From contig NZ_PKIZ01000009.1 in NCBI RefSeq assembly GCF_002847825.1, forward strand, positions 1 to 64,000: a stretch of 64,000 nt of DNA. Direction: 5' to 3'. The notes under the pieces were generated by a model, which was not told the DNA's origin, made no database searches, and saw only the letters and a list, made by a program, of their open reading frames with translations. Shown in pieces: positions 7,226-14,688 of this stretch; the stretch's first letter is position 1; the number at the start of each line of letters is the position of its first letter. The DNA comes from Kytococcus schroeteri (GTDB lineage: Bacteria > Actinomycetota > Actinomycetes > Actinomycetales > Dermatophilaceae). Made by a program: the position numbers and the translations under genes.

Positions 7226-8794
7226 TCAGTGGCTGTGGCCCTCGTGGCCGCTCTCCTCGGAGTGGTCGTGCTCGTGGTCGTGGTCGTGACCCTCGCCGTG
7301 GTCGTGCTCGTGGTCGTGGTCGTGACCCTCGCCGTGGTCGTGGCCCTCGTGGTCGTGACCCTCGCCGTGGTCGTGGCCCTCGTGGTCGTGACCCTCGTGG
7401 CCGTGGTCACCGTGCCCCTCCTCGACGGCGAACTCCGGCACCTCGGCGTCCACACCGTTGAGCTCGTTGGGCACGTGCTCCAGCGTGGCGGACTTGGTGA
7501 CCTTCCACGCCTTCAGGTCGATGCGGTGCACCTTCTGGGTGGCCGGCTCGGTCACCCACGCGGTGTCGCCCATGACGTGGAGCGCCGGGCCGGGCTTCTG
7601 CCAGTCCTCGTTCTCCTTCCACGCCTTGATCACCGGCAGCTTGTCCGTGACCTTGCCGGTCTCGGTGTCGATGCGGTGCAGCGCGCCGTCGTAGCCCAGC
7701 ACCAGGCCGTCGCCGTCGGACGCGCGCCCCAGCGAGCGGAACCAGTACGAGGTGCCCAGGTCCACGGTCCGCATCGTGCCGGTGCGCACGTCCGTCATCG
7801 CCACCTGCTCCGGGCGCTCGAACTCGGCGTCCTTCTGCACCTCGAGGTCGTGGAAGGCCACCGGGCTCTTGGCCGAGCCCTTGATGGTGCCCACGCGCGA
7901 GTAGTCGCCGGGCCCGTCCACCGGCTTGAAGCGCTTGCCGTCCCAGATGACCGCGCCGTTCTCGCAGCCGAACACCACGCCGCCCTTGACCTCGGCCTCG
8001 CCGTGCACGCCCGGGCAGTTGTCGTACTCGGCCAGCTTCTTGCCGTCGGCGTCCAGCGCCATGACGCCGTTCCGTTCGTCCTCGGTGCCCACGGTCACGA
8101 GCATGCCGCCGTCGTGGGTGGGCACGGCCACGCCGTGGTGGGCGTGCTCGGCGGTCCAGTCCTTGGTCTTGGGAGTGACCCCGGCCAGCAGCGACTCGGC
8201 CGTGAACTCCTTGACGGTGCCGGTGCCGTCGGCCCAGGTGAGCACACGGCCGTCGTCGAAGGTCACGTGTCCGGGGTGTTCACCCTCGATGGCGATGTCG
8301 GTACGCACCGGGTCCTTGGCGTAGCTGTGCGAGTGGTCCCCGTGGGGCTGGCTCCACACGCCCAGGTCGAGCACCTGCCAGTGGTTGCCCTCGGAGAGCG
8401 CGAGGTGGCGGCCGTCGCCCATGTCGTTGAGGCGCACGAAGCCCTCGGCCTCCAGCGGCTTGCCCACGGGCTCCAGCGTGGTCGCGTCGAGCACCTGCAC
8501 GCCGCCGTCGTACGTGTAGGCGATGCGGGGCTGGGCGCCCGCGGTCTCGGTCGGCTCGGCGGCCTTCGCGTCGTCGCCGTGGTCGTGGGACTCCTCGCCC
8601 TCGTGGTCGTGGCTCTCCTCGGCGCTCGCCGGGGAGGCGCCCTCCCCGGCGGTCCCGGTCTCGCTGCCCGAGGTGCTGGCCGAGGTGTCGCCGCCGGACT
8701 CCTCGGTGCCGCAGGCGGTCAGGGCGGTGGCGCCGGCGAGGCAGACGGAGAGGGCCAGGCCCAGACGGCGCGGATGTGTGAGAATCGTTCGCAT
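7226..8794 (-). CDS. aztD: AztD-like zinc-binding beta-propeller lipoprotein with His-rich tail
   Basis: The 522-residue product has a signal peptide with lipobox LTAC (about residue 28), an acidic His/Asp linker, a beta-propeller body of AztD type (VQVLDATTLEPVG, EGEHPGHVTFDDGRV) and a C-terminal tail of about 70 residues made of EGHDHGEGHDHD-like repeats. AztD proteins are extracytoplasmic metallochaperones that hand zinc to the AztC binding protein of an ABC importer. The tail looks like a zinc store. No aztABC genes adjoin it here, so its partner must be elsewhere. ATG 8794 is the start because it precedes the signal peptide. Two Zur-like palindromes overlap and precede the start, implying induction by zinc shortage. 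Confidence 0.82.
   Translation of the reverse strand: MRTILTHPRRLGLALSVCLAGATALTACGTEESGGDTSASTSGSETGTAGEGASPASAEESHDHEGEESHDHGDDAKAAEPTETAGAQPRIAYTYDGGVQVLDATTLEPVGKPLEAEGFVRLNDMGDGRHLALSEGNHWQVLDLGVWSQPHGDHSHSYAKDPVRTDIAIEGEHPGHVTFDDGRVLTWADGTGTVKEFTAESLLAGVTPKTKDWTAEHAHHGVAVPTHDGGMLVTVGTEDERNGVMALDADGKKLAEYDNCPGVHGEAEVKGGVVFGCENGAVIWDGKRFKPVDGPGDYSRVGTIKGSAKSPVAFHDLEVQKDAEFERPEQVAMTDVRTGTMRTVDLGTSYWFRSLGRASDGDGLVLGYDGALHRIDTETGKVTDKLPVIKAWKENEDWQKPGPALHVMGDTAWVTEPATQKVHRIDLKAWKVTKSATLEHVPNELNGVDAEVPEFAVEEGHGDHGHEGHDHEGHDHGEGHDHEGHDHGEGHDHDHEHDHGEGHDHDHEHDHSEESGHEGHSH
8779..8793. promoter_or_regulatory. Zur-box-like palindrome overlapping the aztD start
   Basis: TGAGAATCGTTCGCA has the form TGNGAA-NNN-TTCNCA and overlaps the ATG (8792-8794). 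It matches the second copy at 8815 at all 12 symmetric positions. Actinobacterial Zur sites are TGAAAATNATTTTCA-like. Confidence 0.5.
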
Positions 8795-8814
8795 GGGCGG
8801 AGAATAGGCCCTCC

Positions 8815-8829
8815 TGAGAACGCTTCGCA
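8815..8829. promoter_or_regulatory. Zur-box-like palindrome upstream of aztD
   Basis: TGAGAACGCTTCGCA is the second copy, 36 bp from the first (start to start), about 20-35 bp upstream of the ATG where a promoter should lie. The paired arrangement would let a repressor block both polymerase binding and escape. Confidence 0.55.
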
Positions 8830-8883
8830 AAGTGGGCTCCTGCGTGCCCCCGGTGCAGCGCCCGGTCCGCTGGGCTCCAGTCC

Positions 8884-10494
8884 TCAGCCCCGGGGCGTCA
8901 CCGCCTCGAGGCCCGGCACGCCGTCGTTGATGCGGAAGCTCACGTCCGTGCGGGCCTCGGCCGTCCCGGAGGAGACGTCGGCCAGCACGCGGAAGTCCGC
9001 CGTCATGGCCTCGGGGGTGATGGTGGTGCGCACGTACCCGCGCAGGTCCTTGTAGTAGCGCAGGTGGTCGTTCCACCCCAGGATCGGGTCGGTCTTCGTG
9101 GCGTCACCGTCGCCGCCGGAGGTGATGGAGGAGCACACCAGCTCAGCGCCCACCACGCGCTCGGCCTCGGCGCCCTCGCCCTCGAAGTCCGCCAACACGT
9201 CGGCCGCCCAGTGGCGGTGCACGTCACCGGTGAGCACCACCGGGTTGCGCACCCCGGCGTCCACCCACCCGCGGGTGATGCGGTCGCGCGAGCCGACGTA
9301 GCCGTCCCAGCCGTCGTTGGAGTGGTGCTCCAGCTCGGGCTCCACCTTTCCGTCGCGCTCGGCGAAGAACACCTGCTGGCCCAGCACGTCCCACCGCTGG
9401 GAGGAGCGGCGCAGGTTGCCCAGCAGCCAGGCCTCCTGCTCGTCGCCGGTGAGGGTGCGGGCCGGGTCCAGGCGCTCGGTGCAGTTGGTGTCCCAGCCGT
9501 CGCCGCAGGCCTGGTCGTCGCGGTACTGGCGGGTGTCCATCATGTGGAAGTTCGCCAACTGTCCCCACTGCACCCTGCGGTACAGCAGGGTGTCGATGCC
9601 GCGAGGCATCTGCCGGCGGCGCAGCGGCATGTTCTCGTAGTAGGCCTGCATCGCCGCGGCGCGGCGGGCCAGGAAGTCCGGCTGCGGGATCTCGGGCTTC
9701 TCGTGCACCTCGTCGGCCCAGTTGTTGTCCACCTCGTGGTCGTCCCACACGACCAGCCACGGCGCCACCAGGTGGGCGGCCTGCAGGTCGGGGTCCGTCT
9801 TGTACTGGGCGTGGCGCTGGCGGTAGCCGGCGAGGGTGACCGTCTCCGGGCCCAGGTGGTCGCGGACGTTGCCGCCGGGGGCCACGTAGTCGCCCGCGGT
9901 GTACTCGTACTGGTAGTCGCCCAGGTGCAGCACCAGGTCCGGCTGGTCCTCGGCCAGTCGCCGGTAGGCGGTGAACCAGCCGTGCTCGTACTGCGCGCAG
10001 CTGGCAAAGGCCATGGCCAGCGCCGCGGGCATCTCGCCGGGGGCGGGGGCGGTCCGGGTGCGCCCCACCTCCGAGAGGTGGCGGCCGGCGCGGAAGCGGT
10101 AGAAGTACTCGCGGCCGGGACGCAGCCCGTGCAGCTCCACGTGCACCGAGTGGGCGCCGGTGGGGCGGGCCAGCTCCGTGCCGCGTGCCACCACGTGGCG
10201 CATGCGCGCGTCGGTGGCCACCTGCCACTGCACGGGGACGGTGCGGGCCGGCATGCCGCCGAGCCCGTCCTCGGCCAGGGGGTCGGTTGCCAGGCGGGTC
10301 CACAGCACCATGCCGTCGGGGGCGGGGTCGCCCGAGGCCACCCCGAGGGTGAACGGGTTGCCGCGCAGGGGGCGGTGGGCGGGGGTCACGTCCTGTCCGA
10401 GGGCCGTGGCCCCCGAGGCGGTGGTGAGGCCGGCCAGTGTGGCGCCGGCGGTGGAGGCGGTGAGCAGGGTACGGCGGGTGAGGGTGGGGGGCAT
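8884..10494 (-). CDS. phoD: Alkaline phosphatase D, Tat-exported
   Basis: The 536-residue product carries a twin-arginine signal (TRRTLLTASTAGATLAGL), the PhoD N-terminal domain (NPFTLGVASGDPAPDGMVLWTRLA) and the metallophosphatase core, with metal-site motifs GDYQYEY, WDDHEVDNNW and LTGDVHRHW. PhoD is a calcium/iron phosphodiesterase-phosphomonoesterase that releases phosphate from organic esters outside the cell. Length is normal. ATG 10494 fits the Tat signal; a GTG at 10527 is also in frame but falls inside the putative PHO box, which argues against it. Regulation by PhoP under phosphate starvation is likely from the upstream direct repeats. Confidence 0.95.
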   Translation of the reverse strand: MPPTLTRRTLLTASTAGATLAGLTTASGATALGQDVTPAHRPLRGNPFTLGVASGDPAPDGMVLWTRLATDPLAEDGLGGMPARTVPVQWQVATDARMRHVVARGTELARPTGAHSVHVELHGLRPGREYFYRFRAGRHLSEVGRTRTAPAPGEMPAALAMAFASCAQYEHGWFTAYRRLAEDQPDLVLHLGDYQYEYTAGDYVAPGGNVRDHLGPETVTLAGYRQRHAQYKTDPDLQAAHLVAPWLVVWDDHEVDNNWADEVHEKPEIPQPDFLARRAAAMQAYYENMPLRRRQMPRGIDTLLYRRVQWGQLANFHMMDTRQYRDDQACGDGWDTNCTERLDPARTLTGDEQEAWLLGNLRRSSQRWDVLGQQVFFAERDGKVEPELEHHSNDGWDGYVGSRDRITRGWVDAGVRNPVVLTGDVHRHWAADVLADFEGEGAEAERVVGAELVCSSITSGGDGDATKTDPILGWNDHLRYYKDLRGYVRTTITPEAMTADFRVLADVSSGTAEARTDVSFRINDGVPGLEAVTPRG

Positions 10495-10523
10495 GCGCGG
10501 GACGCTAGGTGGCAGAGGTGCTT

Positions 10524-10567
10524 TCACGGTGATGAGCGGGTGACGGAATCGTTGCCGGTCGGTGAAC
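10524..10567 (-). promoter_or_regulatory. Candidate PHO box (four 11-bp direct repeats)
   Basis: Read on the minus strand there are four consecutive 11-bp units: GTTCACCGACC, GGCAACGATTC, CGTCACCCGCT and CATCACCGTGA. The first equals the consensus GTTCACC start of PhoP direct-repeat units known from Streptomyces, and units 3 and 4 keep TCACC. It lies 30-73 bp before the phoD ATG. Confidence 0.6.
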
Positions 10568-10680
10568 GCGACGTGCCTCGGTTGCGGACCGGCCCGTCTC
10601 CCGGCGCCCCACCAGAGCTCCCGATCCGGGCAGACCCCCGGTGCAGCGTCCGGGCCAGCGCGCCGCCCCGCCTCGGCCGG

Positions 10681-11094
10681 TCAGTACCGCCGCAGCGTGT
10701 GCCGGTCGGACTCCGCGTCGGGCACCACGGCCTCGAGCAGCATGGCCACCACCGTCACCACCACGGCCCCGATCACGGCGCTCCAGAAGAAGCGGTCCAC
10801 GTGGAAGTCCAGGCCCAGCCCGCCGGCCGCCCAGGAGAGCAGCTGCAGCATCAGCGCGTTCACCACGAAGGTGAACAATCCCAGGGTCAGCACGATGAAC
10901 GGGAAGCTGAAGAACTTCACCACTGGCTTCACCAGGGCGTTGATGACGCCGAACACCAGCGCCACCAGCAGGACGGTCACCAGGCGGGAGCCGAGCGGTT
11001 CCGAGGGGTCGCCCAGCGCGATGCCGGGCACGAGCAGGGCGGCCACCCACAGGGCGGCACCGTTGACGACGGTCTTGAGCAGCAGGTCGGCCAT
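10681..11094 (-). CDS. Phage holin family / YvlD-type small membrane protein
   Basis: The 137-residue protein has four hydrophobic segments and the family pattern [39 protein letters not shown], split here over residues 50-90. This is the small membrane family annotated as 'phage holin family' (YvlD-like), found alone in many Gram-positive genomes and not a real phage lysis gene. Its role is unclear; relatives have been linked to envelope stress. ATG 11094 fits the N-terminal start of the first helix. It is divergent from the aminotransferase gene with 61 bp between them. Confidence 0.82.
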   Translation of the reverse strand: MADLLLKTVVNGAALWVAALLVPGIALGDPSEPLGSRLVTVLLVALVFGVINALVKPVVKFFSFPFIVLTLGLFTFVVNALMLQLLSWAAGGLGLDFHVDRFFWSAVIGAVVVTVVAMLLEAVVPDAESDRHTLRRY

Positions 11095-11142
11095 GCCCCC
11101 CAGCCTCCCACCACCGCGGTCCGGGTGTGACCTGGGCGACGT

Positions 11143-11148
11143 TAGATT
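11143..11148 (+). promoter_or_regulatory. -10 element, probably leaderless transcript
   Basis: TAGATT ends 7 bp before the aminotransferase ATG (11156), which has no ribosome site; the same sequence and spacing recur before ctlX. Confidence 0.45.
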
Positions 11149-11155
11149 GACCCCC

Positions 11156-12268
11156 ATGAGCGACCCCACCGACCAGGCCACCTTCACCACCGACCAGGTG
11201 CGTCTCCGTGACGCCCTCGACGCGCTGCCGGCCTACAAGCCCGGCAAGCCCGCCCCCGCGGTGGAGGGCCTGACGAGCTACAAGATCAGCTCCAACGAAA
11301 ACCCCTACCCGCCGCTGCCGTCGGTGGCCCGGGCCGTGGCCGACGCCGCCCAGAGCTTCCACCGCTACCCGGACATGGGCGCCACCCGCCTGCTGGAGGC
11401 CATCGCCGACAACTGCGGCACCCAGCCGGAGAACGTGGCCGTGGGCACGGGCTCGGTGGGCCTGCTCCAGCAGCTCGTGCAGATCACCTGCGAGCCCGGC
11501 GACGAGGTGGTCTACGCCTGGCGCTCGTTCGAGGCCTACCCCATCGTCATCGGCCTGGCCGGCGCGAGGAGCGTGCAGGTGCCGGTGGACGCCGAGGCCC
11601 GCCACGACCTGCCCGCGATGGCGGAGGCGGTCACCGAGCGCACCCGCCTGGTGATCGTCTGCACGCCCAACAACCCCACCGGCCCCACGGTCCGCACCGG
11701 CGAGCTCGAGGAGTTCCTCGCCGCCGTGCCGAAGGACGTGCTGGTGGTCATCGACGAGGCCTACCTGGAGTTCACCGACGCCGAGGACGTGCCGGACGCC
11801 CTGGCCGTGCAGCGCGCCCACCCCAACGTGGTGGTGCTGCGCACCTTCTCCAAGGCCTACGGCCTGGCGGGCCTGCGCGTGGGCTACGCCATCGCCAGCC
11901 CCCGCGTGGCCGAGGCGCTGCGCAAGGCCGCCGTGCCCTTCGGCGTGAGCCAGCTGGCGCAGGACGCCGTCGTGGCCAGCTACGCCGCCATGGACGAGCT
12001 CGACGAGCGCGTGGCACATCTCAAGGACCAGCGCCGCGTGGTGGTGGACGGCCTGCGCGAGCAGGGCTGGGGGATCCCCGACGCACAGGGCAACTTCGTG
12101 TGGCTGCCGCTGGGCGAGCAGACCGTGGACTTCGCCGAGGCCGCCGCCGCGCAGGGCCTCGTGGTGCGCCCCTTCGCCGGCGAGGGCGTGCGCGTCACCA
12201 TCGGCGAGGACGAGGCGAACGCGCGCTTCTTGGAGGTCGCCCGCGCCTTCCGCGAGCGGAACGCCTGA
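11156..12268 (+). CDS. hisC: Histidinol-phosphate / aromatic aminotransferase
   Basis: The 370-residue product is a fold-type I PLP aminotransferase of the HisC/Pat group. It has the N-terminal YKPGK motif, [13 protein letters not shown], the PLP-contact block CTPNNPTGP at about 165, DEAYLEF at about 200 and the PLP lysine in [15 protein letters not shown] at about 237. HisC converts imidazole-acetol phosphate to histidinol phosphate. Actinobacterial homologs standing outside the his operon, as here, often act as phenylalanine aminotransferases, so either substrate is possible. It has its own promoter and terminator. Confidence 0.9.
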   Translation: MSDPTDQATFTTDQVRLRDALDALPAYKPGKPAPAVEGLTSYKISSNENPYPPLPSVARAVADAAQSFHRYPDMGATRLLEAIADNCGTQPENVAVGTGSVGLLQQLVQITCEPGDEVVYAWRSFEAYPIVIGLAGARSVQVPVDAEARHDLPAMAEAVTERTRLVIVCTPNNPTGPTVRTGELEEFLAAVPKDVLVVIDEAYLEFTDAEDVPDALAVQRAHPNVVVLRTFSKAYGLAGLRVGYAIASPRVAEALRKAAVPFGVSQLAQDAVVASYAAMDELDERVAHLKDQRRVVVDGLREQGWGIPDAQGNFVWLPLGEQTVDFAEAAAAQGLVVRPFAGEGVRVTIGEDEANARFLEVARAFRERNA

Positions 12269-12277
12269 GCGCGTCAC

Positions 12278-12321
12278 GGCCGGGGCCGTCCGGTGCCCAC
12301 CCGGGTCCGACGGCCCCGGCC
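12278..12321 (+). terminator. Terminator hairpin after hisC
   Basis: GGCCGGGGCCGTC (12278-12290) and GACGGCCCCGGCC (12309-12321) are perfect 13-bp complements with an 18-nt loop. Confidence 0.7.
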
Positions 12322-12420
12322 CCCGTAGTAGCGTGACCTGAGCCACAAGCCCGCCCGTTCGATCCCACGGGTGAGGCGGTGCGCGCCGTGACGGCGCCCA
12401 GTACCGAACGAGGAGACATC

Positions 12421-13671
12421 GTGAGCGACCAGAACGCCCCGATCCCGGAGGACGCCCTCCAGGACAGCGCGGCACGGGCCCCCGAGGGTGCCGCCCCGGC
12501 CGCACAGTCGCCGGAGGCGCGTGCCGCCGCCGAGACCGCCGGGACCCCGGTGGACATCACCGACGGCGGCCCGGAGATGGTGCAGTTCCTGACCCCCGAG
12601 GGGGAGCGCGTCGAGACCGAGCTGAACGCGCCGTACGCCCACTACCTGCAGGGCGTGGACGACGAGTTCCTCAAGGCGCTCTACCGCGACATGGTGCTGG
12701 TGCGCCGCGTGGACGCCGAGGGCTTCGCGCTGCAGCGCCAGGGCGAGCTGGGCCTGTGGCCGAGCCTGCTGGGCCAGGAGGCCGCGCAGGTGGGTCTGGG
12801 CCGTGCGCTCAAGCCGCAGGACTACGTGTTCCCGGGCTACCGCGAGCACGGTCTGGCGTGGACCAAGGGCGTCCCGCCGGAGAACCTGCTGGGCATGTTC
12901 CGCGGCATCAACCACGGTGGCTGGGACTCCAAGGAGAACAACTTCCACCTGTACACCATCGTCATCGGCAACCAGATGCTGCACGCCACCGGCTACGCGC
13001 GCGGCGTGCAGCTGGACGGCGCCTGGGCCACCGGCGACGACACCGTGGACACCGCCGTGGTGGCCTGCACCGGTGACGGCGGCACCTCGCAGGGCGACTA
13101 CAACGAGGCCATGGTCTTCGCGGCCGTCGCCAAGTCGCCGTGCGTGTTCTTCGTGCAGAACAACCAGTGGGCCATCTCCGAGCCCACGCACCGCAACTTC
13201 ATCATCGAGCCGTACAAGCGCGCCGCCGGCTTCGGCTTCCCGGGCGTCCGCGTGGACGGCAACGACGTCCTGGCCTCGATGGCGGTGGGCGCGTGGGCGC
13301 TCGACCACGCCCGCTCCGGCAAGGGCCCGGTGCTGGTGGAGGCGTTCACCTACCGCATGGGTGCGCACACCACCTCCGACGACCCCACCAAGTACCGCGA
13401 CGACGCGCACGTGCAGGCGTGGAAGGCCAAGGACCCCATCGACCGCCTGAAGAAGCACATGGTGGCCCGCGGGGTCGGGGACGACGAGTACTTCGCCGCA
13501 GTGGACGCCGAGGCCGACGAGCTGGCCGCGCGCGTGCGCAAGGCCTGCCAGACCATGCCGGACCCCGAGCTGGCCACCATGTTCGACCACACCTACTCCG
13601 GCGAGCACGCCCCGCTGACCGACGAGGGTCGGGCGTTCGTCGAGTACCACGCCGGCTTCGAAGGGAACTGA
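12421..13671 (+). CDS. pdhA: Pyruvate (2-oxoacid) dehydrogenase E1 component, alpha subunit
   Basis: The 416-residue subunit pairs with the next gene to make the ThDP-dependent E1 that decarboxylates a 2-oxoacid and reductively acylates E2. After a roughly 45-residue Ala/Pro-rich N-terminal extension come YRDMVLVRRVDAEGFALQRQGE, the PGYREHG region, the ThDP/Mg motif GDGGTSQGDYNEAMVFA and the phosphorylation-loop-like MGAHTTSDDP. GTG 12421 is the start because AGGAGA lies just before it. It is first in a three-gene operon. The E1-alpha/beta type is shared by pyruvate and branched-chain enzymes; pyruvate is the likelier substrate but is not proven. No lpd (E3) is in the window. Confidence 0.92.
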   Translation: MSDQNAPIPEDALQDSAARAPEGAAPAAQSPEARAAAETAGTPVDITDGGPEMVQFLTPEGERVETELNAPYAHYLQGVDDEFLKALYRDMVLVRRVDAEGFALQRQGELGLWPSLLGQEAAQVGLGRALKPQDYVFPGYREHGLAWTKGVPPENLLGMFRGINHGGWDSKENNFHLYTIVIGNQMLHATGYARGVQLDGAWATGDDTVDTAVVACTGDGGTSQGDYNEAMVFAAVAKSPCVFFVQNNQWAISEPTHRNFIIEPYKRAAGFGFPGVRVDGNDVLASMAVGAWALDHARSGKGPVLVEAFTYRMGAHTTSDDPTKYRDDAHVQAWKAKDPIDRLKKHMVARGVGDDEYFAAVDAEADELAARVRKACQTMPDPELATMFDHTYSGEHAPLTDEGRAFVEYHAGFEGN

Positions 13672-13676
13672 GCACC

Positions 13677-14666
13677 ATGAGCGCCAAGAAGATGACGCTG
13701 GCGAAGGCACTCAACGCCGGCATGCGCAAGGCCATGCAGGACGACCCCAAGGTGGTCATGCTCGGCGAGGACATCGGCCGCCTGGGTGGCGTGTTCCGCA
13801 TCACCGAGGGCCTGGTGGACGAGTTCGGCGAGGAGCGGGTCATCGACACCCCGCTGGCCGAGTCCGGCATCGTCGGGTCCGCCGTGGGCCTGGCCCTGCG
13901 CGGCTACCGCCCGGTGGTGGAGATCCAGTTCGACGGCTTCGTGTACCCGGCCTTCGACCACATCGTCAGCCAGGTGTCCAAGATGCACGCCCGCTCGCTG
14001 GGCCACCTGAAGATGCCGATCGTCATCCGCATCCCGTTCGGCGGCGGCATCGGTGCCGTGGAGCACCACAGCGAGTCCAACGAGGCCTACTTCGCGCACA
14101 CCGCGGGCCTCAAGGTGGTCTGTGCGGCCACTCCGGAGGACGGTTACTGGATGATGCAGCAGGCCATCAAGTCCGACGACCCGGTGGTCTTCTACGAGCC
14201 CAAGCGCCGCTACCACGAGAAGGGCGAGGTCGACTTCGCCACCGATGGCGAGGCCGCGCTGCCGCTGCACGCCTCGCAGGTGGTGCGCCAGGGCAGCGAC
14301 GTCACCGTGGTGACCTATGGCCCCATGGTGAAGACCTGCATGCAGGCCGCCGCCGCGGCCGAGCAGGAGGGCCGCTCGCTGGAGGTCATCAACCTGCGCA
14401 CGCTCAACCCGCTGGACCTCGGCCCGGTGCTGGAGTCCGTGCGCAAGACCGGTCGCGTGGTGGTGGTGCACGAGGCGCCCACCTTCCTGGGCATGGGCTC
14501 GGAGATCGCCGCGCAGATCACGGAGAAGTGCTTCTACGAGCTGGAGGCGCCGGTGGCGCGCTGCGGTGGGTACAACATCCCCTACCCGCCCAGCCGCTAC
14601 GAGGAGGAGTACCTCCCCAACCTGGACCGCATCCTGTTCCACGTCGACGAGGTCCTGGCGCACTGA
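13677..14666 (+). CDS. pdhB: 2-oxoacid dehydrogenase E1 component, beta subunit
   Basis: The 329-residue transketolase-like beta subunit has the family blocks MLGEDIGRLGGVFRITEGL, RVIDTPLAESGIVGSAVGLA, the EIQFDGFVYPAFD segment and a C-terminal transketolase-C domain with VVVHEAPTFLGMGSEIAA. It completes the E1 active site with pdhA, whose stop lies 5 bp upstream of this ATG (13677). Length is normal for the family. E2 follows 22 bp downstream, so all three are probably translated from one mRNA. Branched-chain ketoacid specificity cannot be excluded. Confidence 0.94.
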   Translation: MSAKKMTLAKALNAGMRKAMQDDPKVVMLGEDIGRLGGVFRITEGLVDEFGEERVIDTPLAESGIVGSAVGLALRGYRPVVEIQFDGFVYPAFDHIVSQVSKMHARSLGHLKMPIVIRIPFGGGIGAVEHHSESNEAYFAHTAGLKVVCAATPEDGYWMMQQAIKSDDPVVFYEPKRRYHEKGEVDFATDGEAALPLHASQVVRQGSDVTVVTYGPMVKTCMQAAAAAEQEGRSLEVINLRTLNPLDLGPVLESVRKTGRVVVVHEAPTFLGMGSEIAAQITEKCFYELEAPVARCGGYNIPYPPSRYEEEYLPNLDRILFHVDEVLAH

Positions 14667-14688
14667 CGCGCCGGAGGGAGCAACGCAC

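Noticed and set aside
7260..7420. Tandem repeats resembling a CRISPR or satellite
   Set aside because: They encode the EGHDHGEGHDHD-type His-rich tail of the AztD-like protein in frame; there are no spacers.
10681..11094. Prophage signal from the 'holin family' gene
   Set aside because: No other phage genes lie nearby, and this holin-like family is a widespread chromosomal membrane protein.
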